Shown one piece after another: positions 27,466 through 37,708 of a stretch of DNA of 47,478 bases. Every line of letters starts with the position of its first letter. Positions within the stretch are counted from its first letter, which is position 1. The position numbers and the translations under genes were made by a program. The stretch comes from Gammaproteobacteria bacterium (GTDB taxonomy: Bacteria; Pseudomonadota; Gammaproteobacteria; Steroidobacterales; Steroidobacteraceae): the NCBI GenBank assembly GCA_005878095.1, contig VBNH01000067.1, positions 1 through 47,478 of the forward strand. The letters are read 5' to 3'. The notes beneath the pieces were generated by a model that did not search any database, was not told the DNA's origin, and saw only the letters and a program-made list of their open reading frames with translations.

Positions 27466-30400
27466 ATGGTCGCCAAACGCTCACTCCGGGCGCTGGCATT
27501 GCTGCTGGCCTTGCCGTCGGCGGCGCTTGCCTTGGGTTTGGGAGACATCCGTCTCCTCTCGCCACTCAATGCGCCGCTCGATGCGGAAGTCGACCTCGTC
27601 GACGTCGCGCCCGATGAAGCCAATACCGTACAGGCGCAGCTTGCCTCACGCGAGACCTTCGCCCGCTACGGCCTCGACTGGCCCGCCTACCTCGCCGGCG
27701 TCCAGGTGCGCACGGTGCGCGCGCCGGACGGCCGCCAGATGCTCAAGCTCAGGTCCACGGAGGCGATTTCCGAGCCCTTCATTACGCTGCTGGTGGACGT
27801 GAACTGGTCGCGCGGCCACCTGGTGCGCGAATACACCATGCTGCTCGATCCGCCCGTGTACACCCCCGGCGGCTCGGCGGTGGCGAGCGCACCGGTGAGC
27901 GCACCCGCGACCGGCTCCGGCGCGCGCGAAGGTGCAATCGCACGCGGAGCCGACCCGCCCGCACGCGATGCCGACCCGCCGCCTGCGACGCGGGCGCCGG
28001 AATCGAGCGCCGCGAGTACCGCACCCCCGGCACGCGCGAGCGCCGCCGGCGGCGAGGCGGGCGGTGAGTCGCTGCACGTCGTGCAGCGCGGCGAGACGCT
28101 GTCGGCAATCGCCAGCAGCGAGGCAGGGGCCGGCGCAAATACTGCCCGCACCCGCAGCTTCATGGTTGCCATCTACCAGGCGAACCCGCGCGCCTTCGAA
28201 AAGAACATGAACGTGCTGCACTCCGGTGCCGTCCTGCGCATTCCGGACGCCGCGCAGGCGGCCGCGGTGTCGCCGAGCGAAGCGGCGGCGGAGATTCGCC
28301 GCCAGTACGCGGCGTGGCGCTCCAGCACCCCGGCTGCGCCCTCGGGCGAGCGGCCCGGGCAGCTGAAGCTGGTGACGCCTTCGGAGTCGCCTTCCGTGGG
28401 CGTCACGCCCGGAGCCGCCCCAAGCGCCGAAGTCGGCCAGCTCAAGGGCCGCGTGCACGATCTGGAAGGACAGCTGGCTGAATCCAAACGGCTGCTGGAG
28501 CTGAAGAACGCGGATCTGGCGCGTCTGCAGGAGCAGCTGGCGGCCAAGCAGGCCCCGCCGCCCGCCGCCCCGGCCCCGCCGCCCGCTGCCGAAGCAGCCC
28601 CCCCCAAGGCCGCGCCGGCCCCTCCCGTGCCGGCCCCTGCCGCGCCGGCCCATGTCGAGCAGGCTCCGGCTGCCGAGCAGGCTCCGGCCCCGCAGGCGGC
28701 CCCGCCGCCCGTGGCTGAGGAGAAACCGTCCCAGCCGGCCGCCGAAGCGCCACCGCCGGTGAGCGCGCAGCCGGCGCCCGCTCCCCCGGCCGCCGGTGGC
28801 TCACTGTTCGACACGCTGATGGGCTACTGGTGGGAGATCGCGCTGCTGCTGGTGGCGCTCGTCGCGTTTGCGGGATCGAGAATCGTGCGTGCGCGCCGCG
28901 CGGCGCAGTTCGACGACTCCCTCGGCCGCCTGACGGGGGCGGCCTCGGAGACGGCCTTCGCGGGAGGCCGCGGCTTTGCGTCCCCGGAGGCGCCACTGCG
29001 GGGGGCGAGCCCCGAGCCCGGTTTCCTGGTGGAGGAAACCGCGGAGCAGGAGCGGCCGCGCTTCCCTGCCGGAGCGGCGCCTGCGGCGGCCACGGCGAGG
29101 CACGTGGCGAGCGATGAGACGATCAGCAGCGAGACGGCGATCAACCTCGACCAGGGCGACCCGCTCGCCGAGGCTGACTTCCACATGGCGTATGGCCTGT
29201 ACGACCAGGCCGCGGATCTGATCCGCATTGCCATCGGCCGCGAACCCGCGCGCCGCGATCTGAGACTGAAGCTCCTCGAAGTATTCTTCGTGTGGGGCAA
29301 CAAGGAGCAGTTCCTGCAGGCGGCGCGCGAGCTGGCGGACAGCCGTGCCGAGGCAGCGCCCGGAGAGTGGGAGAAGATCCTGATCATGGGCAAGCAGCTC
29401 GCGCCCGAGGATCCGCTGTTCTCGGGCGCCGGGGCGGTGAGCGGTGCGACGGCCGGCGGCGTGGATCTCGACCTGGAAGGCGGACAGAGCCGCGTGGACT
29501 TCGATCTGGCGGGCGAGACGATCGCGGGGGATGCGACCGAGAGAGTGGATCTGGACCTTGGCGCTGCCTTCGGTGAGCGGACGGACTCGCCGACCAACGT
29601 CACCGACCGCAACGCCGCGTTGCTCGAGAACGCTTTCCTCAGCACCACCGGCACGACGCGCCAGATGACGGGGCGCATGCGTCAGGACGGGAGCCTGGGC
29701 GCCACCGGGGAGCTCGAGGGTCCGACCGTGGAGCAGCCCGCGATCGCCGCCACCCAAGAGCAGCCCACCATACAGCAGAGAGTCGCGTCGGCGCTCAAGC
29801 AAGGCGGCAGCGATCAGACCGCGGAACTGGCCATCGATGATCTGGGCCTGGACGTGGGCCAGGTCGACACGGTGGATCAGCCCGGCCTCGCGGCGGCCTC
29901 CACTCCGGATGGCCCGACGCTGGTCGCGGGCCTCGACGATCACTCGCGCCGCGTCATGGAGGACGCGCAGCAGCGCCGCCGGCAGGAGAGCCGCACCGAC
30001 GCATGGCAATTCGATCAGGACGAACTCGAGGGGAAGCTCGCGCAAACCAGCCCGGCCATGCCGGACAGCTCCCCGACCTCGCGGCTCGCGGCGCTCGGCG
30101 CACGGGAAGTGGATGTCGACCTGGGGGATGCGAGCGGGATGCACCCGGCTGCGCACAGCGGGGATGTGGACCTCGACGTCGGCGTCGCCACTGGAACGCA
30201 TGCCGCCAACGGCGGAGCGCTGGACCTCGACGTGGGCACCGCGACGCTGCCCGAGAGCGCGTTCGCGGCCACGCAGAGGCTGTCCTCGGAAGACCTGGCA
30301 CTGCCGGACCTCGAACCGGTGACCATGAGCGAAGTCGGCACGAAGCTCGATCTGGCTCGTGCCTACATGGACATGGGCGATCCGGACGGTGCGCGCAACA

Positions 30401-30480
30401 TTCTCGAGGAAGTGCTCGCCGAGGGCTCGGCGGCGCAGAAACAGGAAGCGCAGCGTCTGATGGAGTCGCTCCCCGGCTAG
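27466..30480 (+). CDS. fimV: FimV peptidoglycan-binding polar hub protein
   Basis: FimV organises type IV pilus assembly and twitching at the cell pole. The 1004-residue product has a signal peptide (to about A22), the FimV N-terminal domain with LGDIRLLSPLNAPLDAE, a LysM domain (about residues 203-262), a coiled coil (SEVGQLKGRVHDLEGQL region), a long Pro/Ala linker, one transmembrane helix (WWEIALLLVALVAFAG), then a cytoplasmic part with a TPR-like segment, seven copies of an acidic D-L-D-like motif, and the conserved C-terminal cap (VGTKLDLARAYMDMGD to QRLMESLPG). The asd-fimV-truA order is as in Pseudomonas. The polyproline linker implies dependence on EF-P. Confidence 0.95.
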   Translation: MVAKRSLRALALLLALPSAALALGLGDIRLLSPLNAPLDAEVDLVDVAPDEANTVQAQLASRETFARYGLDWPAYLAGVQVRTVRAPDGRQMLKLRSTEAISEPFITLLVDVNWSRGHLVREYTMLLDPPVYTPGGSAVASAPVSAPATGSGAREGAIARGADPPARDADPPPATRAPESSAASTAPPARASAAGGEAGGESLHVVQRGETLSAIASSEAGAGANTARTRSFMVAIYQANPRAFEKNMNVLHSGAVLRIPDAAQAAAVSPSEAAAEIRRQYAAWRSSTPAAPSGERPGQLKLVTPSESPSVGVTPGAAPSAEVGQLKGRVHDLEGQLAESKRLLELKNADLARLQEQLAAKQAPPPAAPAPPPAAEAAPPKAAPAPPVPAPAAPAHVEQAPAAEQAPAPQAAPPPVAEEKPSQPAAEAPPPVSAQPAPAPPAAGGSLFDTLMGYWWEIALLLVALVAFAGSRIVRARRAAQFDDSLGRLTGAASETAFAGGRGFASPEAPLRGASPEPGFLVEETAEQERPRFPAGAAPAAATARHVASDETISSETAINLDQGDPLAEADFHMAYGLYDQAADLIRIAIGREPARRDLRLKLLEVFFVWGNKEQFLQAARELADSRAEAAPGEWEKILIMGKQLAPEDPLFSGAGAVSGATAGGVDLDLEGGQSRVDFDLAGETIAGDATERVDLDLGAAFGERTDSPTNVTDRNAALLENAFLSTTGTTRQMTGRMRQDGSLGATGELEGPTVEQPAIAATQEQPTIQQRVASALKQGGSDQTAELAIDDLGLDVGQVDTVDQPGLAAASTPDGPTLVAGLDDHSRRVMEDAQQRRRQESRTDAWQFDQDELEGKLAQTSPAMPDSSPTSRLAALGAREVDVDLGDASGMHPAAHSGDVDLDVGVATGTHAANGGALDLDVGTATLPESAFAATQRLSSEDLALPDLEPVTMSEVGTKLDLARAYMDMGDPDGARNILEEVLAEGSAAQKQEAQRLMESLPG
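28551..28800 (+). repeat. Proline/alanine-rich low-complexity linker of FimV
   Basis: The DNA is a series of imperfect GCC/CCG/CCC-rich units encoding PAPPPAA-like stretches, including two near-identical copies of GAGCAGGCTCCGGC about 18 bases apart. It separates the coiled coil from the transmembrane helix, so it probably crosses the periplasm as an extended linker. Confidence 0.7.
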
Positions 30481-30541
30481 TTAATTGGCTGCCAGCGCCT
30501 GCGGCTCTTGCGGCAGGCCTCTGTCCGCGGGTGGGTTGCGC

Positions 30542-31336
30542 GTGAGCCGGATCGCCGTCGGGGTCGAGTACGACGGCTCCGCCTACGCAGGCTGGCAGGC
30601 GCAGGAGCGCCTGCCGACCATTCAGCGCATCACCCAAACGGCGCTGAGCAGCGTTGCGGGGGAGCCGGTCACTCTGGTGTGCGCCGGGCGCACCGATGCC
30701 GGGGTGCACGCGTACGGACAGGTCGCGCACTTCGACACGCGCGCGATCCGCAGCACGCGCGGCTGGGTGCTCGGCGCCAACAGCGAACTGCCGGCGGACG
30801 TGAGTGTGTCCTGGGCGGCGGCGGTGCCGGCGCACTTCCACGCGCGCTACTGCGCCGAGGCGCGCACCTACCGCTACCTGATTCTGAATCGCCTGGCCCG
30901 CTCGGCTCTGCTGGCGCGACGTGCGGCCTGGATCCATCGGCCGCTCGATCACGAGCGCATGGCGCAGGCGGCGCCCGCCCTGCTCGGCCAGCATGACTTC
31001 AGCGCCTTCCGCTCCTCGGAATGTCAGGCCAAGTCGCCCATCCGCCGCATGGAGCGCCTGAGCGTGGAGCGGCGCGGGGACTGGGTCCTCATCGAGGCGA
31101 CCGCCAATGCCTTCCTGCACCACATGATGCGCAACATCGCGGGCCTGCTGATCGCCATCGGCAAGGCCGACGCGCCGCCGTCCTGGGCGCGCGAAGTGCT
31201 CGAGGGGCGTGATCGCAGCCGTAACGCCGCCACCGCCCCGGCCGCCGGGCTGTATCTGCTGTCGGTACGCTATCCGGCGGCGTTCGCCCTGCCGGCGGGG
31301 TGCCGGCCCGGGGTCCCCGCGCCCGATCGGCTATGA
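30542..31336 (+). CDS. truA: tRNA pseudouridine(38-40) synthase
   Basis: TruA makes pseudouridine at positions 38-40 of the anticodon stem. The 264-residue protein has [14 protein letters not shown], the catalytic Asp in [23 protein letters not shown] and [13 protein letters not shown] 30542 starts [12 protein letters not shown] and fits the family; TTG 30536 or TTG 30485 would add residues without conservation. It begins 61 bases after fimV. The C-terminal about 15 residues are Pro-rich and variable. Confidence 0.95.
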   Translation: MSRIAVGVEYDGSAYAGWQAQERLPTIQRITQTALSSVAGEPVTLVCAGRTDAGVHAYGQVAHFDTRAIRSTRGWVLGANSELPADVSVSWAAAVPAHFHARYCAEARTYRYLILNRLARSALLARRAAWIHRPLDHERMAQAAPALLGQHDFSAFRSSECQAKSPIRRMERLSVERRGDWVLIEATANAFLHHMMRNIAGLLIAIGKADAPPSWAREVLEGRDRSRNAATAPAAGLYLLSVRYPAAFALPAGCRPGVPAPDRL

Positions 31337-31373
31337 TCGCGCCCCGGTCTCACTGCCGCGCCGCTGCGCCCGA

Positions 31374-32237
31374 ATGTCCTGGTTCGACAAGATCATGCCC
31401 TCCCGCATCAAGACCGAGCGGCGCACGCGCTCGGTCCCGGAGGGCTTGTGGATCAAGTGCCCGGCGTGCGATGCGGTCCTGTACCGCGCCGAGCTGGAGC
31501 GCAACCTGTATGTGTGTCCCAAGTGCGGCCATCACATGCGCATGGGGGCGCGCGACCGCCTGGAGCGCTTTCTCGACCCGGGCACGAGCGCGGAAATCGG
31601 CGCTGGCATCTCGCCGGAGGATCCGCTCAAGTTCCGCGACAGCAAGCGCTACCGCGACCGGCTCGTCCAGGCGCAGAAGGCGACCGGCGAGAGTGATGCC
31701 CTGGTGGTGCTCGCCGGCACGCTGCACGCGCTGCCGATCGTGGCCTGCGCCTTCGAATTCCAGTTCCTCGGCGGCTCGATGGGTTCGGTGGTCGGCGAGC
31801 GCTTCAAGCGCGGCGTGGATTACTGCATCCAGGAGCGGCGGCCGTTCGTGTGCTTCTCCGCCAGCGGCGGGGCGCGCATGCAGGAGGCGCTGTATTCGTT
31901 GCTACAGATGGCGAAGACCGCGGCGGCACTGTCACGCCTGGCGCAGGCGCACCTGCCGTTCATCTCAGTGCTCACCGATCCGACCACCGGGGGCGTGTCG
32001 GCGAGTCTGGCGCTCCTCGGTGACCTCAATCTCGCCGAGCCGCGCGCCCTGATCGGCTTCGCAGGCCCGCGGGTCATCCAGCAGACCGTGCGCGAGACGC
32101 TGCCGGAGGGCTTCCAGCGCAGCGAATTCCTGCTCGAGCACGGGGCCATCGACATGATCGTCGACCGCCGCGAGATGCGCGACCGGATCGCGGCGCTGTT
32201 GCGGCTGCTGCTGAAGCTGCCGGCCGTCGCTGCCTGA
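31374..32237 (+). CDS. accD: Acetyl-CoA carboxylase carboxyltransferase subunit beta
   Basis: AccD pairs with AccA to transfer carboxyl from biotin to acetyl-CoA, the first step of fatty acid synthesis. The 287-residue protein has the N-terminal zinc ribbon (CPACDAVLY...CPKCGHH), then the crotonase-like core with [27 protein letters not shown] and [15 protein letters not shown] 31374 gives the family start SWFDKIMP. It follows truA by 37 bases. Confidence 0.97.
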   Translation: MSWFDKIMPSRIKTERRTRSVPEGLWIKCPACDAVLYRAELERNLYVCPKCGHHMRMGARDRLERFLDPGTSAEIGAGISPEDPLKFRDSKRYRDRLVQAQKATGESDALVVLAGTLHALPIVACAFEFQFLGGSMGSVVGERFKRGVDYCIQERRPFVCFSASGGARMQEALYSLLQMAKTAAALSRLAQAHLPFISVLTDPTTGGVSASLALLGDLNLAEPRALIGFAGPRVIQQTVRETLPEGFQRSEFLLEHGAIDMIVDRREMRDRIAALLRLLLKLPAVAA

Positions 32238-32270
32238 ACGGGCGCGCCGCTCACCAGAGCCGCAACGCCG

Positions 32271-33596
32271 ATGCGCACGCTCGCCGAGTGGCTCACGCTG
32301 CAAGAGTCGGTGCATCCCAAGAGCATCGACATGGAGCTCACGCGCGTCACCGCCGTCGCGCGCGCCCTCGGGATCGCCGAGCCGGCATTCCCGGTCGTGA
32401 CCGTAGGCGGCACCAACGGCAAGGGTTCCACCGTGGCGCACCTGGCGGCGCTGCTCGGCGCGCTCGGGGCGTCGACCGGCATGTTCACCTCGCCGCACTT
32501 CATCCGCTACAACGAGCGCATCCGCGTGAACGGCGAGGAGGTCGCCGATCGGGAGCTCATCGCGGCGTTCGAGCGCATCGAGACGGCCCGCGGCGCGACC
32601 ACGCTCACCTTCTTCGAATACAACACGCTGGCGGCGCTGCTGATCTTCGCGCAACGGGCCGTGGACGTCGCGGTCCTGGAAGTGGGGCTCGGCGGCCGGC
32701 TCGACGCCACCAATCTCGTGGCGGCGGATGTCGCCGTGGTCGCCTCCGTCGGCTTCGATCATCGCGACTGGCTCGGCGACACGCTCGAGCTCATCGGCGC
32801 GGAGAAGGCCGGCATCTTCCGCCCGGGCAAGCCGGCGGTGCTCGGCACGCCGGACATGCCGGCGAGCGTATTTGCGACCATCGGCGCGCTCGGTGCGCGC
32901 GCGCTCATCGCGGAGCGGGATTTCACCTGGCGCGTGAGCGGCGAGCGCTGGGACTACGACGGTCTCGGGGTGTCGCTGCGCGCGCTGCCGCCGCCCGCCC
33001 TCGCCGGCGCCATCCAGTACCGCAATGCCGCCACGGCGATCGCGGCGCTCGAGGCGCTCGGAGCCGACGCGGCGCCGCGCGCGGCGGTCCGCCGTCTCAC
33101 CAAGCGGCTCGCGCGGCCCGATGAGCGCGCCGTGGGCGCAGCGCTGCACGCGGTGCGCCTCCCCGGGCGCTTCCAGGTGGTGCCGGGCGAGGTGGAGTGG
33201 ATTCTGGATATCGCGCACAACCAGCCCGCCGCCGAGGTGCTCGCCCGGCAGCTGCGCGAGCGAGCGCTGCCGCGCGCGCGGCACCGCGGGCGCGGGCCGG
33301 GACGGACCTTCGCCGTCATCGGCGTGCTGGCGGACAAGGACGCCGCGGCGATCGCCGCGGCGCTCAGCGCCGTCATCGACCACTGGATCGTGTGCGCGCT
33401 GCCCCCTCCGCGCGGCGGCAGCGCGGCGCAGCTGGCGCAGCGCCTCGAGCGCCCCGCGGGCGAGATGACGCTCGCGGACTCGGTCGCCGCCGGCTGCGAG
33501 CGGGCGCGCGCCGCGGCGCGCCCGGGAGATCGGGTGGTGGTGTGCGGTTCCGTCTACACCGTGGGGCCGGCGCTGCAGTGGCTTCGGATATACTGA
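32271..33596 (+). CDS. folC: Bifunctional dihydrofolate / folylpolyglutamate synthase
   Basis: FolC adds glutamate to dihydropteroate and then to folates, using ATP. The 441-residue product has the P-loop VTVGGTNGKGSTVAHL, the TSPHFIRYNERI substrate loop, EVGLGGRLDATNL and the C-terminal ligase domain with DIAHNQPAA. It lies 33 bases after accD, the accD-folC order typical of gammaproteobacteria. Confidence 0.96.
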   Translation: MRTLAEWLTLQESVHPKSIDMELTRVTAVARALGIAEPAFPVVTVGGTNGKGSTVAHLAALLGALGASTGMFTSPHFIRYNERIRVNGEEVADRELIAAFERIETARGATTLTFFEYNTLAALLIFAQRAVDVAVLEVGLGGRLDATNLVAADVAVVASVGFDHRDWLGDTLELIGAEKAGIFRPGKPAVLGTPDMPASVFATIGALGARALIAERDFTWRVSGERWDYDGLGVSLRALPPPALAGAIQYRNAATAIAALEALGADAAPRAAVRRLTKRLARPDERAVGAALHAVRLPGRFQVVPGEVEWILDIAHNQPAAEVLARQLRERALPRARHRGRGPGRTFAVIGVLADKDAAAIAAALSAVIDHWIVCALPPPRGGSAAQLAQRLERPAGEMTLADSVAAGCERARAAARPGDRVVVCGSVYTVGPALQWLRIY

Positions 33597-33691
33597 CGAT
33601 ACCCGGCCGCGCTTGGCGGCGGCCCCTGTTGCGCGCGGCGTCCGCTGCGCTTGGCTTTCGCGGTCCTCGCCCCCATCGTGGGTAACTCAAG

Positions 33692-34348
33692 GTGAAAGAA
33701 CGGCTGACGGGCGCAATCATTCTCGTGGCCCTGATGGTGCTGTTGGTGCCCGAGCTGTTGACAGGACCCATCCGCTTCGCGCCGCGGACCGCGTCCGTGG
33801 CGCCATCGGCCGAGGAACCGCCATTACGCTCCTACACCATCAATCTCGCGGACGACGCGCATTCGCGCAGCGCAGCGCCGCCTGGGCCGCAACAACCGAC
33901 GCCGCTCGAGGCCCCCGCGCCGGGCGGCAGCGGCGCGGCGCAAGCGCCGGCGGTCGAGTCGACGCGGTCGGCCGCGGCGAGTGCCGCGCGCAGCGCGCCG
34001 CAGGCACTGCCCGCTGCGCCGCCCCCGGTGCTGCCGGCGAAGAGCGTGCCGGCGAAGAGCGTGCCGGCGAGCGCCGCCGCGCCGAGCACCGCAGCGGGCG
34101 GCGCGGCAAACGGCGTCGCCGCGGGTACCTGGATGGTGCAACTCGGCAGCTTCGCCAGCCGCGCCAACGCCGAACGTCTCGCGCGGCAGGTGCGGGCCGG
34201 GGGCTTCAAGGTGAGCCTCTCGCAGGCCAGCTCCGGCCGCCGCCTGTTCCGGGTGCGGGTCGGCCCGGCGCACGACCGTGCGGGGGCGATGCAGCTCGCG
34301 GCGAAGTTGCGGGCCGCGGGTCACGATGGCGCGATCGTGCCGAAGTAG
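33692..34348 (+). CDS. dedD: SPOR-domain cell-division protein, DedD-like
   Basis: The 218-residue protein has one N-terminal transmembrane helix (about residues 7-23, GAIILVALMVLLVPEL), a long Ala/Pro-rich periplasmic linker, and a C-terminal SPOR domain (about 140-218) with WMVQLGSFASRANAE and FRVRVGPAHDR. SPOR domains bind denuded peptidoglycan at the septum. Position between folC and cvpA matches E. coli dedD. GTG 33692 is the only start giving the membrane helix at the N-terminus. The 95-base gap before it shows nothing notable besides a TATACT at the end of folC that could be a -10. Confidence 0.88.
   Translation: MKERLTGAIILVALMVLLVPELLTGPIRFAPRTASVAPSAEEPPLRSYTINLADDAHSRSAAPPGPQQPTPLEAPAPGGSGAAQAPAVESTRSAAASAARSAPQALPAAPPPVLPAKSVPAKSVPASAAAPSTAAGGAANGVAAGTWMVQLGSFASRANAERLARQVRAGGFKVSLSQASSGRRLFRVRVGPAHDRAGAMQLAAKLRAAGHDGAIVPK
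34034..34063 (+). repeat. Two tandem 15-base repeats in the SPOR protein linker
   Basis: Two exact copies of CCGGCGAAGAGCGTG encode a repeated AKSVP unit in the periplasmic linker. A partial third copy follows. Likely prone to length variation by slippage, without loss of frame. Confidence 0.75.
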
Positions 34349-34445
34349 CGGCGCGCTGGTTGCGTGAGGCGCTGCGTGGGCAACGCCGTGGAGGCTCTTG
34401 TACAATCCGCGCCGCGCGGGATGAGCGCGCTCACGATGGGCCGCG

Positions 34446-34952
34446 ATGAACCTGACCGACTACCTGGTGATTGCCGCCGTCGTGGCTTCCGCGACCGTGG
34501 GTGCGGTGCGCGGCTTCCTGCGCGAGGCGGTCGCCCTGGCAGCCTGGGTCATCGCGCTGTTCCTCGCCTGGCACTTCGCCGATCTCATCGCGCCGCACCT
34601 GGGCGGGCTGATGTCGGATTCCGGGGTGCGGCCCTGGGCGGCGCGGGTCATCATCGTGCTGCTGGTGCTGCTGCTCGGCGCCGGCGTCGGCGCGGCCCTC
34701 AGGCACTTCGTGCGGCTGTCGATTTTCAGCGGCATGGATCGGCTGCTGGGCTTCGCCTTCGGCCTGCTGCGCGGCCTGGTGCTGCTCGGCGTGTTCGTCA
34801 TTCTCGGCCAGCTGCTGCGCCTGCCGGAGGAGCAGTGGTGGCGGCACTCGATGCTCATTCCCTATGGTGAGTCGATCGCGAACGGGCTGCGCATGCTGGT
34901 GGGTGAGGAGCGCGTGCGGCGCGCCGCCGGCGAGCTGCGGGTCCGGGTCTGA
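34446..34952 (+). CDS. cvpA: CvpA family membrane protein
   Basis: CvpA is an inner-membrane protein needed for colicin V production in E. coli and linked to envelope robustness; its activity is not settled. The 168-residue protein has about four hydrophobic helices and the family start [15 protein letters not shown] with [16 protein letters not shown]. It lies between the SPOR gene and purF, the conserved order, and purF begins 14 bases downstream. Confidence 0.94.
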   Translation: MNLTDYLVIAAVVASATVGAVRGFLREAVALAAWVIALFLAWHFADLIAPHLGGLMSDSGVRPWAARVIIVLLVLLLGAGVGAALRHFVRLSIFSGMDRLLGFAFGLLRGLVLLGVFVILGQLLRLPEEQWWRHSMLIPYGESIANGLRMLVGEERVRRAAGELRVRV

Positions 34953-34966
34953 GGAGAGCGGCCAAG

Positions 34967-36475
34967 ATGTGCGGGATCGTCGGCATCGTCGCTACCAGCG
35001 CCGTCAATCAGCGTCTGTATGATGCGCTGACGGTGCTGCAGCACCGCGGACAGGACGCCGCCGGCATCGCCACCTCCGGCGAGGGCGAGCTGTACGTGCG
35101 CAAGGGCAGTGGCCTGGTGCGCGACGTGTTCCAGCAGCACCACATGCTCGAGCTCAAAGGCAACGCCGGCATCGGCCACGTGCGCTACCCGACGGCGGGC
35201 TGCGACAGCGCCTCCGAAGCGCAGCCGTTCTACGTCAACGCGCCCTACGGCATCTGCCTCGGACACAACGGCAATCTCACCAACGCATCCGAGCTCGCCG
35301 AGATCCTGATCCGCGAGGACCGGCGCCACCTCAACACCACCTCCGACTCGGAGGTGCTGCTGAACGTGTTCGCCTCCGAGCTGCAGCGGGTCGGGGCCGC
35401 GCGCATCACGCCCGCCGACGTGTTTGCCGCCCTGAGCGCCTTGTACCGCCGTTGCCGCGGCGGCTATGCCGTGGTCGCCATGATCATCGGCCACGGCATA
35501 CTCGGCTTTCGGGATCCGAACGGCATCCGTCCGCTGGTGCTCGGTGAGCGGCGCACGCCGCGCGGCACGGAATGGATGCTGGCCTCCGAGAGCGTGGCGC
35601 TCGACAGCCTGTCGTTCCGCCTGGTGCGCGACGTGGCGCCGGGGGAAGCGGTATTCATCGACGAGCAGGGCAGGCTCCATACCCAGCAATGCGTCGCGAC
35701 GCTGCGGCACACGCCGTGCATCTTCGAGTACGTGTATTTCGCGCGGCCCGACTCCAAGATCGACAACATCTCGGTGTATCGGGCGCGCATGCGCATGGGC
35801 GACCGGCTGGCGGACAAGATCCTGCGCGAGCATCCGGCACACGACATCGAGGTCGTCATTCCGATCCCGGATACCAGCCGCACCAGCGCCCTGCAACTGG
35901 CGCAGCGGCTGGGCGTGAAGTACCGCGAGGGGTTCATCAAGAACCGTTACATCGGCCGCACCTTCATCATGCCCGGGCAGGATGAGCGCGAGAGGTCGGT
36001 GCACCGCAAGCTGAACGCCATCGATCTGGAGTTCCGCGGCAAGACGGTGCTGCTGGTGGATGACTCCATCGTGCGCGGCACGACCTCGGCGCAGATCATC
36101 GAGCTGGCGCGCGAGGCGGGCGCCGCCAAGGTGTACTTCGCCTCCGCCGCCCCCCCGGTGCGCTTCCCGAACGTCTACGGCATCGACATGCCGGCGGTGA
36201 GCGAGCTGGTGGCGAGCGGCCGTACCGTGGAGGAAGTGGCGCGCCTCATCGGCGCCGACTGGCTCGTCTACCAGGACCTCGAGGACCTGATCGCCGCGTG
36301 CAAGCACGAGGATGCGCGCATCCGGGAGTTCGACACCTCGTGTTTCTCCGGCGAATACGTCACCGGCGACGTCACCCCCGAATATCTCGAGCGCCTGCAG
36401 CTGGAGCGCTCCGACGCGGCAAAGCACGCGCGCCGCGAGCAGCGCGCCAAGCTCAAAGTGGTGCGCGGGAGCTGA
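34967..36475 (+). CDS. purF: Amidophosphoribosyltransferase
   Basis: PurF makes 5-phosphoribosylamine from PRPP and glutamine, the first committed step of purine synthesis. The 502-residue product starts MCGIVGIV, with the N-terminal nucleophile Cys2 exposed after Met removal, then [13 protein letters not shown] and GHNGNLTN of the glutaminase domain and the PRPP motif [13 protein letters not shown]. There is no propeptide, as in E. coli PurF. The ribosome binding site GAGGAGAG precedes ATG 34967. A glycerate kinase gene follows immediately. Confidence 0.98.
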   Translation: MCGIVGIVATSAVNQRLYDALTVLQHRGQDAAGIATSGEGELYVRKGSGLVRDVFQQHHMLELKGNAGIGHVRYPTAGCDSASEAQPFYVNAPYGICLGHNGNLTNASELAEILIREDRRHLNTTSDSEVLLNVFASELQRVGAARITPADVFAALSALYRRCRGGYAVVAMIIGHGILGFRDPNGIRPLVLGERRTPRGTEWMLASESVALDSLSFRLVRDVAPGEAVFIDEQGRLHTQQCVATLRHTPCIFEYVYFARPDSKIDNISVYRARMRMGDRLADKILREHPAHDIEVVIPIPDTSRTSALQLAQRLGVKYREGFIKNRYIGRTFIMPGQDERERSVHRKLNAIDLEFRGKTVLLVDDSIVRGTTSAQIIELAREAGAAKVYFASAAPPVRFPNVYGIDMPAVSELVASGRTVEEVARLIGADWLVYQDLEDLIAACKHEDARIREFDTSCFSGEYVTGDVTPEYLERLQLERSDAAKHARREQRAKLKVVRGS

Positions 36476-36476
36476 A

Positions 36477-37700
36477 CTGGCGGAACATCCCGACCCGCGC
36501 CGCGAGTTGCTGCTCGGCCTGCTGCGGGCGGGTCTTGAGCGCGTCGACGGCCGCCGTTGCGTGCGCGAGGCGCTCAGCGGATCCGCCGGCGCTCGCGCAC
36601 CGGCGCACGTGTGGCTGGCCGCGATCGGCAAGGCCGCCGAGTCCATGGCGCGCGGCGCGCACGAGGCGCTCGGCGCCGCCATCGAGCGCACGCTCCTGAT
36701 CACGCGCGACGCGCCCGGCGCGCAGTTCGTTGCCGGCGGCGCCGTCGAGGTCCTGCTCGGCGCTCACCCGCTGCCCGATGAACGCTCGCTCGCCGCCGGC
36801 GAGCGCCTGCTGGCGTGGGTGGAGGCCCTGCCACCCGAGGCGCAACCGCTGTTTCTCATCTCCGGGGGCGCCTCGAGCCTGGTGGAAGTGCTCGAGGCGG
36901 GCGCCACCCTGCACGATCTCGAGGAGCTCACGCGCCAGGCGTTCGCGCAGGGGATCGCGATCGGCGAGCTCAACGCGCGCCGTGCGGCGCTGTCGCGCAT
37001 CAAGGGGGGAGGGCTCGCGGCGCGTCTGCGCGGCCGGCCGGCGCAGGCGCTGTTCGTGTCGGACGTGCCGCAGGATGATCCGCGCGTGATCGGCTCGGGC
37101 CTCATGGGTCCGGCGGCGAGCGGCGAGGACCGGGTCGAACGCCGCGTGGTGGCCTCGGTGGATGACGCCGTGGCCGCGGTTGCCGCCGCGGCGGCCGCTC
37201 TCGGCCTCGCCGTACACGCGCCGGGGCGCCGCTTCGAGGGCGATGCCGTGCGCCTGGCGGCGCGCTTTGCGCACGAGCTGTGCCTCACGAGCGCGCAGCT
37301 GTGCGTCTGGGGCGGCGAATCCACGGTGCAGGTGCCCCAGAACCCCGGTCGCGGCGGGCGCAACCAGCACCTGGCGCTGGCGGCGGCGCGGTTGCTGGCG
37401 GGGCACGCGGACCTGATGCTGCTCGCCGCCGGCACCGACGGCATCGACGGCCTCACCGAGGACGCCGGCGCCCTGGTCGACGCCGAGACCTGCGCGCGCA
37501 TCACGCTCGCGCAGCTCGACGCCGACCGCTGTCTGCAACAGGCGGACTCGGCGCGCGCGCTCGCCGCGAGTGAAGATCTGGTGCATACGGGTCCGACCGG
37601 AACCAATGTCGGGGATCTGGTGATTGGACTTAAGCTGGGGGCGGGGGCGGCGCGCGCCCTCGTGGACCGTCATGGCGGGGCGCGCTCGCGCGTGCTGTAA
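36477..37700 (+). CDS. Glycerate 2-kinase, DUF4147/MOFRL family
   Basis: Enzymes of this family phosphorylate glycerate to 2-phosphoglycerate. The 407-residue protein has the N-terminal DUF4147 domain (AIGKAAESMARGA, LISGGASSLVE, LSRIKGGGLAARL) and the C-terminal MOFRL domain (GRNQHLALAAARLL, GTDGIDGLTEDAGALVD, GPTGTNVGDL). The start is uncertain: CTG 36477 has GGGAG 5 bases upstream and keeps the conserved DPR segment, whereas TTG 36507 is a more ordinary start codon but loses it. Either way the gene is nearly contiguous with the purF stop. The following kinase starts 8 bases after its stop. Confidence 0.85.
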   Translation: MAEHPDPRRELLLGLLRAGLERVDGRRCVREALSGSAGARAPAHVWLAAIGKAAESMARGAHEALGAAIERTLLITRDAPGAQFVAGGAVEVLLGAHPLPDERSLAAGERLLAWVEALPPEAQPLFLISGGASSLVEVLEAGATLHDLEELTRQAFAQGIAIGELNARRAALSRIKGGGLAARLRGRPAQALFVSDVPQDDPRVIGSGLMGPAASGEDRVERRVVASVDDAVAAVAAAAAALGLAVHAPGRRFEGDAVRLAARFAHELCLTSAQLCVWGGESTVQVPQNPGRGGRNQHLALAAARLLAGHADLMLLAAGTDGIDGLTEDAGALVDAETCARITLAQLDADRCLQQADSARALAASEDLVHTGPTGTNVGDLVIGLKLGAGAARALVDRHGGARSRVL

Positions 37701-37708
37701 TTTCCCCG

